DNA of 48,644 nt from Pirellulaceae bacterium (GCA_024102795.1 JAGFJK010000174.1:1-48644); one strand, 5' to 3'; positions 17,688 through 27,251 are shown, numbered from the stretch's first letter. Numbers and translations are program-made. The notes: generated by a model not told the origin, from the sequence alone.

Positions 17688-19994
17688 ATGTCAGTTCGCG
17701 CCGCATATCGATGTTCGCTGCTATCGCTCGCCTGCCTGCTGGTCGCCAACTGGCCGCCATTCGCGGCCGCTCAAACGGCGCGCCAGGATCCACACCTGGC
17801 GTATGCCTTTCCCGCCGGCGGGCAGCAGGGCACGACCGTGGACATGGTCGTGGGGGGCCAGTTCCTGCAGGAAGCCACCGAAGCCTACCTGGCGGGCCAG
17901 GGCGTGAAGGTCGAAGTCCTCAAATGGTACCGGCCGCTGACGCGGGGCGAATACAACAATCTGCGGATGAAGCTGGACGAAGCCCGCATGGCGTTGGTCG
18001 AGGAGCGCAAGACTGGCAACCAGCGGGGCGCGCCGACCAGCCAGGAGGTGGCGGCGGCGGCCGGTGTCACCGCGGATCAACTGCGCGAAATGGAAATCTT
18101 CCGCCAGCGGGATCAGGATCCGAAGCGCCAGCCGAACGAGCAGTTGCAGGAGGAAGTTTCGCTGCGGCTGACGATCGCCAAGAACGCCCCGCCCGGCAAG
18201 CGGGAACTGCGGCTGCTGACCGAAACGGCCATGTCCAATCCGATCTGGCTCCAGGTCGGCAAGTGGCCGGAGGTGCGTGAAACGGAACCGAACGACCAGC
18301 AACCCGATCCCGCGATCGGCCAGATGCCGGTGGTGGTGAACGGCCAGGTCATGCCGGGCGACACCGACACGTTTTCGTTCACCGCCCGCAAGGGGATGCG
18401 GCTGGTGATCGAAGCGGCGGCCCGCGACGTGATTCCCTACCTGGCCGACGCCGTGCCGGGCTGGTTCCAGGCGGTGCTGACGCTCCACGATTCGGCAGGC
18501 AACGAAGTGGCCTTCGCTGATTCGTTTCACTACCGCCAGGACCCGGTGATTTACTTCGAGGTGCCGCGCGACGACCGCTACACGCTGGCGATCCACGACT
18601 CGCTGTATCGCGGCCGCGAGGACTTTGTGTATCGCCTGACGCTGGGCGAACTGCCGTTCGTGACCAGCGTCTTTCCGCTGGGCGCACAAACCGATTCGGA
18701 AGTCCAGGTGCAGTTGCAGGGTTGGAACCTGTCGCAGCATACGCTGAACGTAAAGACCATGTCCCGGCGGGCCTATCGCCCGGTGCGCTGGTACAGCGTG
18801 CCTCAGGCAGACGGTACGGCCGTGCGATTCCCCCTGCAGATCGACTATCTGCGCGAGGTGTTCGATCAGGAGCCGAACAACGACGCCGCCAGCAGCCAGG
18901 AAGTCACCACTCGGATGATCATCAACGGCCGCATCGACCAGCCGGGCGACCAGGACGTATTCCGGATCGCGGGCGGCGGGCGGCTGGTGGCCGAAGTCCA
19001 GGCGCGGCGTCACGGTTCGCCCTTGGACTCCCTGCTCAGCCTGACCGACGCCGAGGGCCGCGAGGTGGCGTTCAACGACGACCATGAGGACAAATCCCAA
19101 TCGCTGCTGACGCACCACGCCGACTCGCGCCTGGAAGCCGTGCTGCCCGGCGAGGGTCCGTACTATCTGCACGTGAGCGACGCGCAGCGGAAGGGCGGCC
19201 CGGACTTCATCTACCGGCTCTACCTGCGGGCACCGCAGCCGGACTACGAACTGCGGGTGGTGCCGTCGAGCATTATCGCGCGAGCGGGCGCCGTCGTGCC
19301 GATCACCGTGTTCGCGCTCCGCAGCGACGGATTCGCCGAGGACATTGAGCTGAGCCTGGTCGAGCCGCCACCAGGATTTCAACTGGCCGGCGGCGTGATT
19401 CCCGGCCAGGCCGATCACGTCCGCCTGACGCTGACTGTCCCGCCCAACGCTCCCGGCGCGCCGCTGGTCCTGGAAATGGAAGGCCGGGCCCGCCGCGGCA
19501 GCGGCAGCCGCAGCGTGCTCACCCGACCGGCCGTTCCCGCCGAGAACATGATGCAGGCGTTCATCTGGTATCACCTCGTTCCGGTCGAGGAGTGGAGCGT
19601 GATCGTGAGCGGCAAGCCGGGCGCCCGTCCACCGTTCGACCTGCTGCTGCCGCCGGGCCGAGTGAAGCTGCCCCGCGGCGGTGATTATCTGCTGAGCGTG
19701 CGGCCGCACAATGACAAGGTCACGGCCAGCGAACTGCGCGTCGCGCTGGACAATCCGCCCAAGGGCATCTCAGCGGCGATCGTCAGCGACGAACTGGGGC
19801 GGTTCGCCGTGAAGCTGACGCTCAATCCTGACGAAGTGCAGCCAGGACTGCAAGGAAACCTGCTGCTGCACGTGCATCGGGAGACAACACCGCCGGCCAC
19901 CGAGGACAACCCCAACCCGCGCGCTCGCCGCACGGACCTCGGCTACCTGCCCGCGGTGCCGTTCGCAGTGGCCGAGCGGAAGGCGACGCGCTGA
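17688..19994 (+). CDS. Secreted protein with two pre-peptidase C-terminal (PPC) domains
   Basis: 768 residues from the ATG at 17688. This start gives a clear signal peptide (MSVRAAYRCSLLSLACLL, then PPFAAAQ); the frame is open further upstream through the heptad array, but that part looks non-coding. Two PPC-type beta domains are visible: one from ETEPNDQQPD through GDTDTFSF, and one from DQEPNNDAASS through GDQDVFRI. No protease catalytic motif is seen, so it is not itself a peptidase as far as I can tell. Such proteins commonly follow DUF1549/DUF1501 pairs in planctomycetes, and all three probably act outside the inner membrane. Confidence 0.87.
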   Translation: MSVRAAYRCSLLSLACLLVANWPPFAAAQTARQDPHLAYAFPAGGQQGTTVDMVVGGQFLQEATEAYLAGQGVKVEVLKWYRPLTRGEYNNLRMKLDEARMALVEERKTGNQRGAPTSQEVAAAAGVTADQLREMEIFRQRDQDPKRQPNEQLQEEVSLRLTIAKNAPPGKRELRLLTETAMSNPIWLQVGKWPEVRETEPNDQQPDPAIGQMPVVVNGQVMPGDTDTFSFTARKGMRLVIEAAARDVIPYLADAVPGWFQAVLTLHDSAGNEVAFADSFHYRQDPVIYFEVPRDDRYTLAIHDSLYRGREDFVYRLTLGELPFVTSVFPLGAQTDSEVQVQLQGWNLSQHTLNVKTMSRRAYRPVRWYSVPQADGTAVRFPLQIDYLREVFDQEPNNDAASSQEVTTRMIINGRIDQPGDQDVFRIAGGGRLVAEVQARRHGSPLDSLLSLTDAEGREVAFNDDHEDKSQSLLTHHADSRLEAVLPGEGPYYLHVSDAQRKGGPDFIYRLYLRAPQPDYELRVVPSSIIARAGAVVPITVFALRSDGFAEDIELSLVEPPPGFQLAGGVIPGQADHVRLTLTVPPNAPGAPLVLEMEGRARRGSGSRSVLTRPAVPAENMMQAFIWYHLVPVEEWSVIVSGKPGARPPFDLLLPPGRVKLPRGGDYLLSVRPHNDKVTASELRVALDNPPKGISAAIVSDELGRFAVKLTLNPDEVQPGLQGNLLLHVHRETTPPATEDNPNPRARRTDLGYLPAVPFAVAERKATR

Positions 19995-19997
19995 TCG

Positions 19998-21173
19998 CTA
20001 CAACCTGGCGAACGCATCCAGCGCCTGCCGCAGGTGCTCGTCCTGCAGGGCGGCCGACACCTGGACCCGCAGCCGGGCCTCGCCCTTGGGTACCACGGGA
20101 AAGCCGAAGCCGATCACCATCACGCCCAGCTCCATCAGCCGCCGGCTCTTGGCAATCGCCTCGGCTTCGTCGCCGATCATGATCGGAATGATGGCGGTGG
20201 GCGACGAGGGGCATTGGAAACCCAGCTCGGCCAGTCCCGCCCGCATCCGGGCCACGTTCTGGTGCAGCCGGGCCACCAGCCCCGGATCGTCTCGCACCAG
20301 TTCGATGGCCCGCTGAGCGCTGCAGGTTCCAGCCGCCGGCAAGGCGTTCGAAAACAGACTGGGACGCGAGCGTTGTTCGAGCACCTCGATCACACGCCGC
20401 GAGGCGGCCACGTAGCCGCCGGCCGATCCGCCCAGCGACTTGCCGAGCGTCCCGGTCAGGACGTCGATATCTCCCAGCAAGCCAAAGTGCTCCGGCGTGC
20501 CCCGGCCGCCGCTGCCCAGCACGCCGACTCCATGCGAATCGTCCACGACCAGCATCGCCTCGTACTCGCGGCACAGCCGCACCAGTTCGGGCAGGCGAGC
20601 CACATCGCCCTCCATGCTGAAGACTCCGTCGGTCACGACCCAGCGGCAGGCCTTGTCGCGATGCTCGCGCAGTTTGGTTTCCAACTGCTCCAGGTCGCTG
20701 TGCTGGTACACGTCCCGTTCGACCTGCCGGCCCACCAGCCGGCAACCATCGATGATGCTGGCATGGTTCAGCGAATCGGACAGGATCACGTCGCCGGCGT
20801 CGGTCAGCGTGGGAAACACGGCTTCGTTGGCGTTCCAGCAACTCACGTAGGTCAGCGACGATTCGGTCCGCACGAAGTCGGCGATCGTCCGCTCCAGGTC
20901 GCGGTGGCACTTGAGCGTCCCGCAGATGAAACGCACCGAGGCCGTGCCCGCGCCGTACCGCCGCAGCCCTTCGTGCCCGGCCGCGATCACTTCGGGATGG
21001 CTGGCCAGACCCAGGTAGTTGTTGGAGCAGAGCACGATCACCTCGCGCCCGTCCGCCAGCGTCACCGTCGGGCCCATCGGCCCGGCGATTTCATAGAAGC
21101 CCTTGAGCTGACGGGTCTGAGTCAGGTGATCGATCAGCTCGCGGCAGCGCTGGTCAAAGCTGGCGTTTGGCAT
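19998..21173 (-). CDS. kbl: 2-amino-3-ketobutyrate CoA ligase (glycine C-acetyltransferase)
   Basis: 391 residues, the usual length. It is a PLP enzyme of the alpha-oxoamine synthase family that cleaves 2-amino-3-ketobutyrate with CoA to glycine and acetyl-CoA, the second step of threonine degradation. Visible motifs are SNNYLGLASHP, DSLNHASIIDG, DDSHGVGVLG (from D211) and the PLP lysine K245 in GTLGKSLGG. The first 40 bp overlap the end of tdh, which makes the substrate, so translational coupling is likely. Other family members (8-amino-7-oxononanoate synthase, ALA synthase) are possible on sequence alone, but the neighbour settles the call. The stop is 3 bp from that of the convergent PPC gene. 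Confidence 0.95.
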   Translation of the reverse strand: MPNASFDQRCRELIDHLTQTRQLKGFYEIAGPMGPTVTLADGREVIVLCSNNYLGLASHPEVIAAGHEGLRRYGAGTASVRFICGTLKCHRDLERTIADFVRTESSLTYVSCWNANEAVFPTLTDAGDVILSDSLNHASIIDGCRLVGRQVERDVYQHSDLEQLETKLREHRDKACRWVVTDGVFSMEGDVARLPELVRLCREYEAMLVVDDSHGVGVLGSGGRGTPEHFGLLGDIDVLTGTLGKSLGGSAGGYVAASRRVIEVLEQRSRPSLFSNALPAAGTCSAQRAIELVRDDPGLVARLHQNVARMRAGLAELGFQCPSSPTAIIPIMIGDEAEAIAKSRRLMELGVMVIGFGFPVVPKGEARLRVQVSAALQDEHLRQALDAFARL

Positions 21174-22246
21174 GGCAACGGTTCCTGGTGAGGGACTTCG
21201 AGGATGACCTTGATGGCCTGGCCCGCTTGCATGAGTTGAAAGCCGCGCTGGAATTCATCCAGCCCGATGTGATGCGTGATGATCGGCTCCAGGTTCAACC
21301 GCCCCGACAGCAGAAAGCTTTCGACCTGGTACCATGTTTCAAACATCAGCCGCCCGTTGATGCCCAGGACGGTCGCCCCCTTGAAGATGATGTCGTTGGC
21401 CAGGTCGAACGACACGCGATCGGACGGCAGACCCAGCAGCGCGGCCGTTCCGCCGTTGCGCAAGGCCGCGAAGCCCTGGCGAATCGCCGCCGGGTGGCCG
21501 CTCATCTCCAGCAGCACTTCCGGCCCCTGGTTGCCGGTGGCCTGCCGCGCCTTTCCCGGCCACTGCTCGTCGTGCGACAGGAACGTCTGATCCGCTCCGA
21601 GCTGCCGGGCCAGGTCCAGGCGGGCCGGGTTGACGTCGGTCACCAGGATGCGGCCCGCTCCGGCAGCTCGCGCGATCGTCACGGCCATCAGCCCGATCAC
21701 GCCGACGCCGGTGATCAACACGCTGCGCCCACTGACCCCCGCCGCCATCACCGTGTGCATCGCGTTGCCCAGCGGGTCGAACACGGCCGCCACGTGGTCC
21801 GGGATGTCGGGGTGCACGGGCCAGACGTTTTCCTCCGGCACCGCCACGTACTGGGCGAAACAGCCGTCGATGTCGATCCCCAGGATGTCCACCCGCTCGC
21901 AGATATGCCCGTTGCCGGTCCGGCACGGCTGGCAGTGGCCGCAGCCAATATGCCCCTCGGCGCTGACCCGCTGCCCCACCTGGACGTTCGCGACGGCCGG
22001 CCCCACCGCCGCCACGCGGCCGACGAATTCGTGCCCCGTCGTTATGCCGACCTGCACTCGCCCGCGGCTCCAGGCATCCCACTCATAGATATGCCGGTCG
22101 GTCCCGCAGATGCCGGCATGCGTCACCGCGACCAGGACCTGCCGCGGCCCGATCGCCGGCAGCGGCACGGCGTCGCACCAGTTCAAGCCCGGCGCGTCGT
22201 CCAGCTTCTTGATCGCCCGCATCGTGTCGGGAAAATTGCCGGCCAT
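21134..22246 (-). CDS. tdh: L-threonine 3-dehydrogenase
   Basis: 370 residues, a zinc-dependent medium-chain dehydrogenase oxidising threonine to 2-amino-3-ketobutyrate with NAD. The catalytic zinc site is C47 and H72-E73. The structural zinc lobe has C102, C105, C108 and C116. GVGVIGLMAV is the Rossmann glycine motif, and EWDAWSRGR is typical of Tdh. A GAGGGGA ribosome site precedes the ATG. The C-terminal extension overlaps kbl by 40 bp. The gene is divergent from an XRE-cupin regulator 177 bp away, its likely controller. Confidence 0.95.
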   Translation of the reverse strand: MAGNFPDTMRAIKKLDDAPGLNWCDAVPLPAIGPRQVLVAVTHAGICGTDRHIYEWDAWSRGRVQVGITTGHEFVGRVAAVGPAVANVQVGQRVSAEGHIGCGHCQPCRTGNGHICERVDILGIDIDGCFAQYVAVPEENVWPVHPDIPDHVAAVFDPLGNAMHTVMAAGVSGRSVLITGVGVIGLMAVTIARAAGAGRILVTDVNPARLDLARQLGADQTFLSHDEQWPGKARQATGNQGPEVLLEMSGHPAAIRQGFAALRNGGTAALLGLPSDRVSFDLANDIIFKGATVLGINGRLMFETWYQVESFLLSGRLNLEPIITHHIGLDEFQRGFQLMQAGQAIKVILEVPHQEPLPCQTPALTSAAAS

Positions 22247-22288
22247 CGAAGGTCCCCTCGCAAAAATTCAAGATCCTGGACAGAATTC

Positions 22289-22302
22289 CGGTATGATAAC
22301 CG
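22289..22302. promoter_or_regulatory. Candidate operator between tdh and the XRE-cupin gene
   Basis: CGGTATGATAACCG is an imperfect palindrome (CGGT and ACCG arms) centred on the -10 box of the tdh promoter. Binding there would block tdh-kbl transcription. The regulator linkage is inferred from position only. Confidence 0.35.
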
Positions 22303-22321
22303 TGGCCCGCGGCGGCGACAA
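22293..22321 (-). promoter_or_regulatory. tdh-kbl promoter
   Basis: Minus-strand TTGTCG (22321-22316), a 17-bp spacer and TATCAT (22298-22293). The leader to the ATG at 22246 is about 40 nt. Confidence 0.5.
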
Positions 22322-22423
22322 GCGGGTCCGGCGGGAGCTTGGCCGAGGTCGGGTCGGCGGGGAACGAGGGCGGTGGGCCAAAGCGCCCGCCCTGTGACGC
22401 GAGCGTGCGAGGGGAATCGGCAG

Positions 22424-23053
22424 GTGAAAGACAATTCCAGCCAGACCAACAGCCAGGCGAACAGTCCGCGGCAGACGCCGGCCGAGCCGCTGAATGAGCA
22501 CGTCCGCCGCCGCGTGCGGTTGATGCGCAAGCAAAACGGCTGGACGCTGGAAGATCTGGCCCTGCGCAGCGGCGTCAGTCGCTCGATGCTCAGCCAGATC
22601 GAGCGCGGCACGGCCAATCCGACGCTGGCCGTGGCCTATCGCATCGCTCAGGCGTTTGGCCTGAGCCTGGGCGACCTGGTGGACCAGCCCGCGGCCCGCG
22701 GCAAAATCGACATCATCCGCCACCAGGACAATACCTACCGGTTCCGCGACGACGATGATTGTTCGATCCGCACGCTCTCGCCTCTGTCGCTGGAAAAGGA
22801 CGTCGAGTTCTATGAGCTCCGGCTGCGGCCCGGCCGGGCCTTGAGCAGCCAGCCGCACTACGCCGGCACGCGCGAGTTTCTGACGGTGGAAAAAGGCACC
22901 GTCCGCGTCCGGTCGGGCGAGGAATCCTGCATACTGCGCCCTGGCGACTCGGCCCACTACGCAGCCGACGTGCCGCACGAGATCGCCAACGTCGGGCGCG
23001 GCGAAGCGGTGGCGTTTCTGGTCGATATCTATGAGCGGAGCGGGGAAAGGTAG
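22424..23053 (+). CDS. XRE-family regulator with C-terminal cupin domain
   Basis: 209 residues from a GTG at 22424, preceded by GAGGGGA. The same frame is open far upstream opposite tdh, but that part is antisense noise. The helix-turn-helix lies near 25-80 (LEDLALRSGVSRSMLSQIER and NPTLAVAYRIAQAFG). A cupin domain (about 120-200) ends with LRPGDSAHYAADVPHEIAN, so a small ligand probably controls DNA binding. Regulators of this type often govern amino-acid or polyamine catabolism. Its divergence from tdh-kbl suggests it senses threonine, glycine or a derivative; that is inference. Confidence 0.88.
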   Translation: MKDNSSQTNSQANSPRQTPAEPLNEHVRRRVRLMRKQNGWTLEDLALRSGVSRSMLSQIERGTANPTLAVAYRIAQAFGLSLGDLVDQPAARGKIDIIRHQDNTYRFRDDDDCSIRTLSPLSLEKDVEFYELRLRPGRALSSQPHYAGTREFLTVEKGTVRVRSGEESCILRPGDSAHYAADVPHEIANVGRGEAVAFLVDIYERSGER

Positions 23054-23124
23054 GGGGCTCTTGTCATGTCCGCCGCGACGCGGAGCAAGGGGCTCTTGGC
23101 AGCAAGGCGGACCGACGCGCCGAA

Positions 23125-23154
23125 TTGCCGCCGGAGTGGATCACAGGGTAGAAT
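23125..23154 (+). promoter_or_regulatory. Promoter of the toxin-antitoxin pair, probably leaderless
   Basis: TTGCCG (23125-23130), an 18-bp spacer and TAGAAT (23149-23154). The -10 box ends six bases before the antitoxin ATG, so transcription would begin at or next to the start codon. Confidence 0.45.
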
Positions 23155-23160
23155 GACAGC

Positions 23161-23442
23161 ATGGAAAGCATCGTCCGCAACATCAGCGATATCGACACGG
23201 CCGATCGCCGGGCACTGGAGCACGTCCTCGGTCAACCGCTCCTCGAAAACCAGCAGATCATCATTCACGTGCTGAACGTGGGCGAGGGGACCGCTAAGGC
23301 AGGGTCTGCGCCGATTTCCCCGGTCGCCGCCGGCGCGCTGCCCGCCTGGTGTAACGTCTATGAGGGGCTGTCCGACGAGGATATCAATCAGATCGAGGAA
23401 GTGATTCTCGACAGGGATCGTTGGAACCGCCAGTCCGACTAG
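23161..23442 (+). CDS. Putative antitoxin of a type II toxin-antitoxin pair
   Basis: 93 residues. The N-terminal half (DIDTADRRALEHVLGQPL, then LLENQQIIIHVLNVG) resembles the small proteins that precede PIN toxins in planctomycetes and cyanobacteria. The C-terminal half, LSDEDINQIEEVILDRDRW, is acidic and helical and could wrap the toxin. No clear ribbon-helix-helix or AbrB fold is recognised. It stands six bases before the PIN toxin gene. The antitoxin role is inferred mainly from this pairing. Confidence 0.65.
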   Translation: MESIVRNISDIDTADRRALEHVLGQPLLENQQIIIHVLNVGEGTAKAGSAPISPVAAGALPAWCNVYEGLSDEDINQIEEVILDRDRWNRQSD

Positions 23443-23448
23443 CGTGCC

Positions 23449-23859
23449 ATGCCGCCCGCCCTACTCGACACTGACATCCTCTCGAAATTCCTCAAGCAGA
23501 AGAATCCGCGGGTGCTGCAGAAGGCAGCCACCTATCTCGCCCTTCACGGCCGGTTCGCAATTTCGGCAATGACGCGTTACGAAGTTCTCCGCGGCCTCAA
23601 GAGCAAGAACGCCACGCGGCAACTCAACAACTTCGCCACCTTCTGCCGAAACGTTGACGTGCTCCCAATCACGGATGCGATCCTCGAGCGCGCCTCCGAT
23701 CTCTGGGTTCTCGCCCTCCAAACCGGCCATTCCCGCCGCGATCCTGACCTGATAATTGCCGCCACCGCCCTGGAGCACGGGCGGGTTCTCGCCACCGGCA
23801 ATAACCCGCACTTCGCGTGGATTCCGGGACTGACCATCGAAGATTGGCGGCAGGTGTGA
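23449..23859 (+). CDS. VapC-like PIN-domain ribonuclease toxin
   Basis: 136 residues, the normal size for VapC. The acidic PIN residues are visible: D7 in LLDTDILS, E45 in RYEVLRGL and D98 with D100 in RDPDLIIAATAL, followed by TGNNPHF, where VapC proteins usually have T-x-N-x-x-HF. It is predicted to cut RNA (tRNA in studied members) when free of the antitoxin encoded just upstream. No nearby duplicated module is seen. Confidence 0.88.
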   Translation: MPPALLDTDILSKFLKQKNPRVLQKAATYLALHGRFAISAMTRYEVLRGLKSKNATRQLNNFATFCRNVDVLPITDAILERASDLWVLALQTGHSRRDPDLIIAATALEHGRVLATGNNPHFAWIPGLTIEDWRQV

Positions 23860-24032
23860 GCAGTACGCGGAACATTCTGACGGCGCCCCCCCAGTTCAAA
23901 TCTCGAATAACCTCACCGCCCGACCTTCATGAGTGACATCGGCGTCGCGCCCGGTCCCGTTGTCCGGCGGGCGGATTGTGACCAGAATAAGGTTTTGGTC
24001 CCCGAAGCCTGCTCGCCAAATGCCCCCCAGAC

Positions 24033-25400
24033 ATGCCCGACCCTGAACTTCCGCTGTGCCGGATTGACACGCGACACCAGCCGCTCGCCGGCGCGCTCTG
24101 CGAGCTTCGGGAGCGGCTGAGTCCGCGGGGGGACGTGGTCAGCGAACGGGGGCGGCGGCTGACCGTGGAGGTGTTCGGCGAGCCGTTGAGTCCGACGGAA
24201 GTCGTGCGGCGGATCTGCGACGACGTGCAGCGCGACGGCCTGGACGCCCTGCTGCGCTACGCGCGGCAGTTGGACCGGGCCGAGCTGACGGCCAGCTCGC
24301 TGCGCGTGGAGCCCGAGCGGCTGGAAGCGGCCCATCGGGCGGCCGCTCCCGAGTTTCTGGAGACCGTGCGGCGGATTCGCGACAACATCCGGGAGTTTCA
24401 GACGGCCATCCTGCACCGGGACGTTACCGTGCAGCGGCCGGACGGTGTGCGGCTGCGGCAGCGGTACGTGCCGCTGCGGCGGATCGGCGTCTGTGTGCCC
24501 GGCGGAGCGGCGGCCTATCCCTCCACCGTGCTGATGACCGTCGTGCCGGCGCAGGCGGCGGGAGTAGCCGAGATCGCGGTGGTCGCGCCGCCCACGGACT
24601 TTGGCGCTCATAACGCCGACGTCCTGGCCGTGTGCCACGAGCTGGGCGTCCGCGAGGTGTATCGCGTCGGGGGCGCTCAGGCGGTCGCCGCGCTGGCCTA
24701 CGGCGTGGAAGGCCTGCCGGCGGTCGACAAGATTGTCGGGCCGGGCAACCTGTTTGTGGCGCTGGCCAAGAAGCACGTCTTTGGGCAAGTCGACATTGAT
24801 TCGATCGCCGGTCCCAGCGAAGTGGTGGTGATCGCCGACGATTCGACCCGCCCCGACTTCGTCGCCGCCGACCTGCTGGCCCAGGCCGAACACGCTCCGG
24901 GCGCGAGCATCCTGGTGACCTGGAGCGATCGGTTGCTGGCGGCCATGAGCCACGAGCTGGAACGCCAGTTGGCCCGCCTCAGCCGCGGCGAGCTGGCCAG
25001 GCAGAGCTTGCTGGATTTCGCCGCCCTGATCCGCGTCGCCGACTCCGACCAGGCCTGCGAAGTGACCGACCTGATCGCTCCGGAACATCTGCACATTGCC
25101 ACCGCCGACGCGGAGCGGCTGGGCGAACGGATTCGCAACGCGGGGGCGACGTTCCTGGGAAACTACACGCCGGTGGCCCTGGGCGATTACGCGGCCGGCC
25201 CCTCGCACGTGCTGCCGACCGGCGGGACGGCCCGCTGGGCGTCGGGACTGACGGCCAACGACTTCCTCCGCGGCGGCAGCGTGATTTCCTGCTCCGAGGC
25301 CGGACTGCGGCAGGCGGCCGTCGATGTCCAGCGGATGGCCGACAAGGAAGGACTGACCGCTCATCGAGCCAGCGTGGACATTCGTATCGCAGGCCCGTGA
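24033..25400 (+). CDS. hisD: Histidinol dehydrogenase
   Basis: 455 residues, slightly longer than usual because of the N-terminus. It oxidises L-histidinol to L-histidine in two NAD-dependent steps at the end of histidine synthesis. Motifs include the signature VDKIVGPGNLFVALAKK (231-247), IAGPSEVVVIAD, Q284 and H287 in LLAQAEHAPG as zinc-site residues, then EHLHI and DYAAGPSHVLPTGG. It begins the hisD-hisC-hisB cluster. The 173-bp gap before it holds no promoter I trust. Confidence 0.96.
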   Translation: MPDPELPLCRIDTRHQPLAGALCELRERLSPRGDVVSERGRRLTVEVFGEPLSPTEVVRRICDDVQRDGLDALLRYARQLDRAELTASSLRVEPERLEAAHRAAAPEFLETVRRIRDNIREFQTAILHRDVTVQRPDGVRLRQRYVPLRRIGVCVPGGAAAYPSTVLMTVVPAQAAGVAEIAVVAPPTDFGAHNADVLAVCHELGVREVYRVGGAQAVAALAYGVEGLPAVDKIVGPGNLFVALAKKHVFGQVDIDSIAGPSEVVVIADDSTRPDFVAADLLAQAEHAPGASILVTWSDRLLAAMSHELERQLARLSRGELARQSLLDFAALIRVADSDQACEVTDLIAPEHLHIATADAERLGERIRNAGATFLGNYTPVALGDYAAGPSHVLPTGGTARWASGLTANDFLRGGSVISCSEAGLRQAAVDVQRMADKEGLTAHRASVDIRIAGP

Positions 25401-25459
25401 GCGGCTCCGCGATTTTTGTTCCACCCTGGCGCAACACTCAGCGCGAGACCGACACCCGT

Positions 25460-26506
25460 ATGACTCTGTTCCGCACAGCGATCGAGCAGATGGCCGGCTA
25501 CGTGCCCGGCGAGCAGCCGCAGGCCGGCAAGTTCATCAAGCTCAACACCAACGAGAATCCGTATCCTCCCTCGCCGGCAGTCAACCTGGCTATTCAACGC
25601 GCCTTGGAAGCCGGCTTGATGCGGTATCCCGACCCGACCGCCAGCAGCTTCCGCTTGCGGGCCGCCGACGTGCTGGGAGTGCCCCCGGACTGGATCCTGT
25701 GCGGCAACGGCAGCGACGACATTCTGACGATCGTCACGCGGGCCTTCGTGGGCGAAGGCGAACTGCTGCGGCTGCCCTATCCCAGCTACGTGTTGTACCG
25801 CGAGCTGGCCCGGATCCAGGGTGCCCGCTTCGAGGAGCACCGGTTCGAAGCGGACTGGTCGCTGGCCGATTCGTTTGCCGCTCCGGCCGACGGGCTGCGG
25901 CTGGTGTTCCTGCCCAACCCCAACAGCCCGTCCGGTACGATGCTGCCGACGGCGCGGGTCGCCGAGCTGGCCGAGCGGCTGAGCTGCCCGCTGCTGGTGG
26001 ATGAGGCGTATGCGGATTTTTCCGACACGCACTGCCTGGAGCTGGTGCGTCACAACCCGCGCGTGATGGTTTCGCGATCGCTTAGCAAGTCCTACGCCCT
26101 GGCCGGTCTGCGGTTCGGCTTTCTGGTCGCTCAGCCGGAACTGATCCAGCAGCTCCTGAAAGTCAAGGACTCATACAACTGCGACAGCCTGTCGATCGCC
26201 GGGGCCACGGCCGCCATCGACGACCAGGCCTGGCTGGCCGAAAACCGCCGCCGGATCATCGCCAGTCGCCAGCGGTTGAGCGAGGGCCTGGCCGGGCTCG
26301 GCTTCCAGGTGGTACCTTCCCAGGCCAACTTCGTCTGGTGCCGCCATCCGGATCGCGCGCCTCGGACCCTTTACGAACAGTTGAAAGCCGAGCGGGTTCT
26401 GGTCCGATACATGGACTACCCGAACTGGGGCGACGGCCTGAGAATCAGCGTTGGAACCGACGACCAGATCGACGCCTGCCTGACCTTGCTGAGGAGCCTG
26501 GTGTAA
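25460..26506 (+). CDS. hisC: Histidinol-phosphate aminotransferase
   Basis: 348 residues from the ATG at 25460, the family's usual length. An alternative GTG at 25397 overlaps the hisD stop but lacks a ribosome site and adds 21 atypical residues. It is a PLP aminotransferase converting imidazole-acetol phosphate and glutamate to histidinol phosphate. Visible are [12 protein letters not shown] (28-39), the PLP-phosphate region [20 protein letters not shown] from D181, and K210 in [17 protein letters not shown]. The next gene is hisB, 2 bp away. Confidence 0.94.
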   Translation: MTLFRTAIEQMAGYVPGEQPQAGKFIKLNTNENPYPPSPAVNLAIQRALEAGLMRYPDPTASSFRLRAADVLGVPPDWILCGNGSDDILTIVTRAFVGEGELLRLPYPSYVLYRELARIQGARFEEHRFEADWSLADSFAAPADGLRLVFLPNPNSPSGTMLPTARVAELAERLSCPLLVDEAYADFSDTHCLELVRHNPRVMVSRSLSKSYALAGLRFGFLVAQPELIQQLLKVKDSYNCDSLSIAGATAAIDDQAWLAENRRRIIASRQRLSEGLAGLGFQVVPSQANFVWCRHPDRAPRTLYEQLKAERVLVRYMDYPNWGDGLRISVGTDDQIDACLTLLRSLV

Positions 26507-26508
26507 CC

Positions 26509-27099
26509 ATGTCGCGGACCGCCACAATCAGCCGCCGGACGGCCGAAACGAACGTCGAGCTGGAACTGAACCTGGACGGCATCGGCCAGTCGCAGATCGC
26601 CACGGGCGTCGGTTTTCTGGACCACATGCTGGAGCTGCTGGCGCGGCACGCCGCCTTCGACTTGCGAGTCAACGCTCAAGGCGACCTGCATGTCGACCAG
26701 CATCACACGGTCGAGGACGTGGGGATCTGCCTGGGCCAGGTGCTGCGGCAGGCCCTGGGAGACAAGGCCGGCATCCGGCGCTACGGCCACTGGACGCTGC
26801 CGATGGAGGAAACGCTGGTCACCACCGCCGTGGACCTGAGCGGCCGATACTTCCTGGTCTTCGCGGCCAGCTTTCCGTCCCCCAAGATCGGCGAGTTCGA
26901 CAGCGAGCTGGTCGAGGACTTCTGGCAGGCCGTGGCCGCCAACGCCTTGTGCAACCTGCACGTTGTGCTGCACCACGGGCGCAACAGCCATCACATCAGC
27001 GAGGCGATCTTCAAGAGCGCCGCCCGAAGCCTGCGCATGGCCGTGGAAGCCGATCCCCGCATGCACGGGATCCCCAGCACCAAAGGGACATTGTCGTAG
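26509..27099 (+). CDS. hisB: Imidazoleglycerol-phosphate dehydratase
   Basis: 196 residues, the monofunctional form without the phosphatase domain. It dehydrates imidazole-glycerol phosphate to imidazole-acetol phosphate, the substrate of HisC. The metal-binding histidine motifs [25 protein letters not shown] and [15 protein letters not shown] are all present. The ATG follows the hisC stop by two bases with GAGGAG inside hisC. It is the last gene before the repeat island at 27100-28397, and no terminator is obvious after it. Confidence 0.96.
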   Translation: MSRTATISRRTAETNVELELNLDGIGQSQIATGVGFLDHMLELLARHAAFDLRVNAQGDLHVDQHHTVEDVGICLGQVLRQALGDKAGIRRYGHWTLPMEETLVTTAVDLSGRYFLVFAASFPSPKIGEFDSELVEDFWQAVAANALCNLHVVLHHGRNSHHISEAIFKSAARSLRMAVEADPRMHGIPSTKGTLS

Positions 27100-27238
27100 G
27101 GCTCTGTGGCCTTTCGCTCCAGGCAAGCGCATGTCCGGGGGTTGTGGGCTTCCAGTACAGCAACAACCACTGCGTGTCGCGGGCATCGCGCGTTGGACCG
27201 GTGCTCAGCCCAAAATCAACCCGCGACAAAGTAGCCAT

Positions 27239-27251
27239 CACGCTCCGCGTG
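27239..27251. repeat. Small hairpin element CACGCTCCGCGTG
   Basis: CACGC and GCGTG pair around TCC. It lies in the 294 bp after hisB (27100-27393), in which I see no gene. It may be a REP-like element or a weak terminator. Confidence 0.4.

Noticed and set aside
12035-19709. Long minus-strand frames (12035-13510, 14094-16076, 16088-17362, 17721-19709)
   Set aside because: They mirror recognised plus-strand genes and are products of high GC content.
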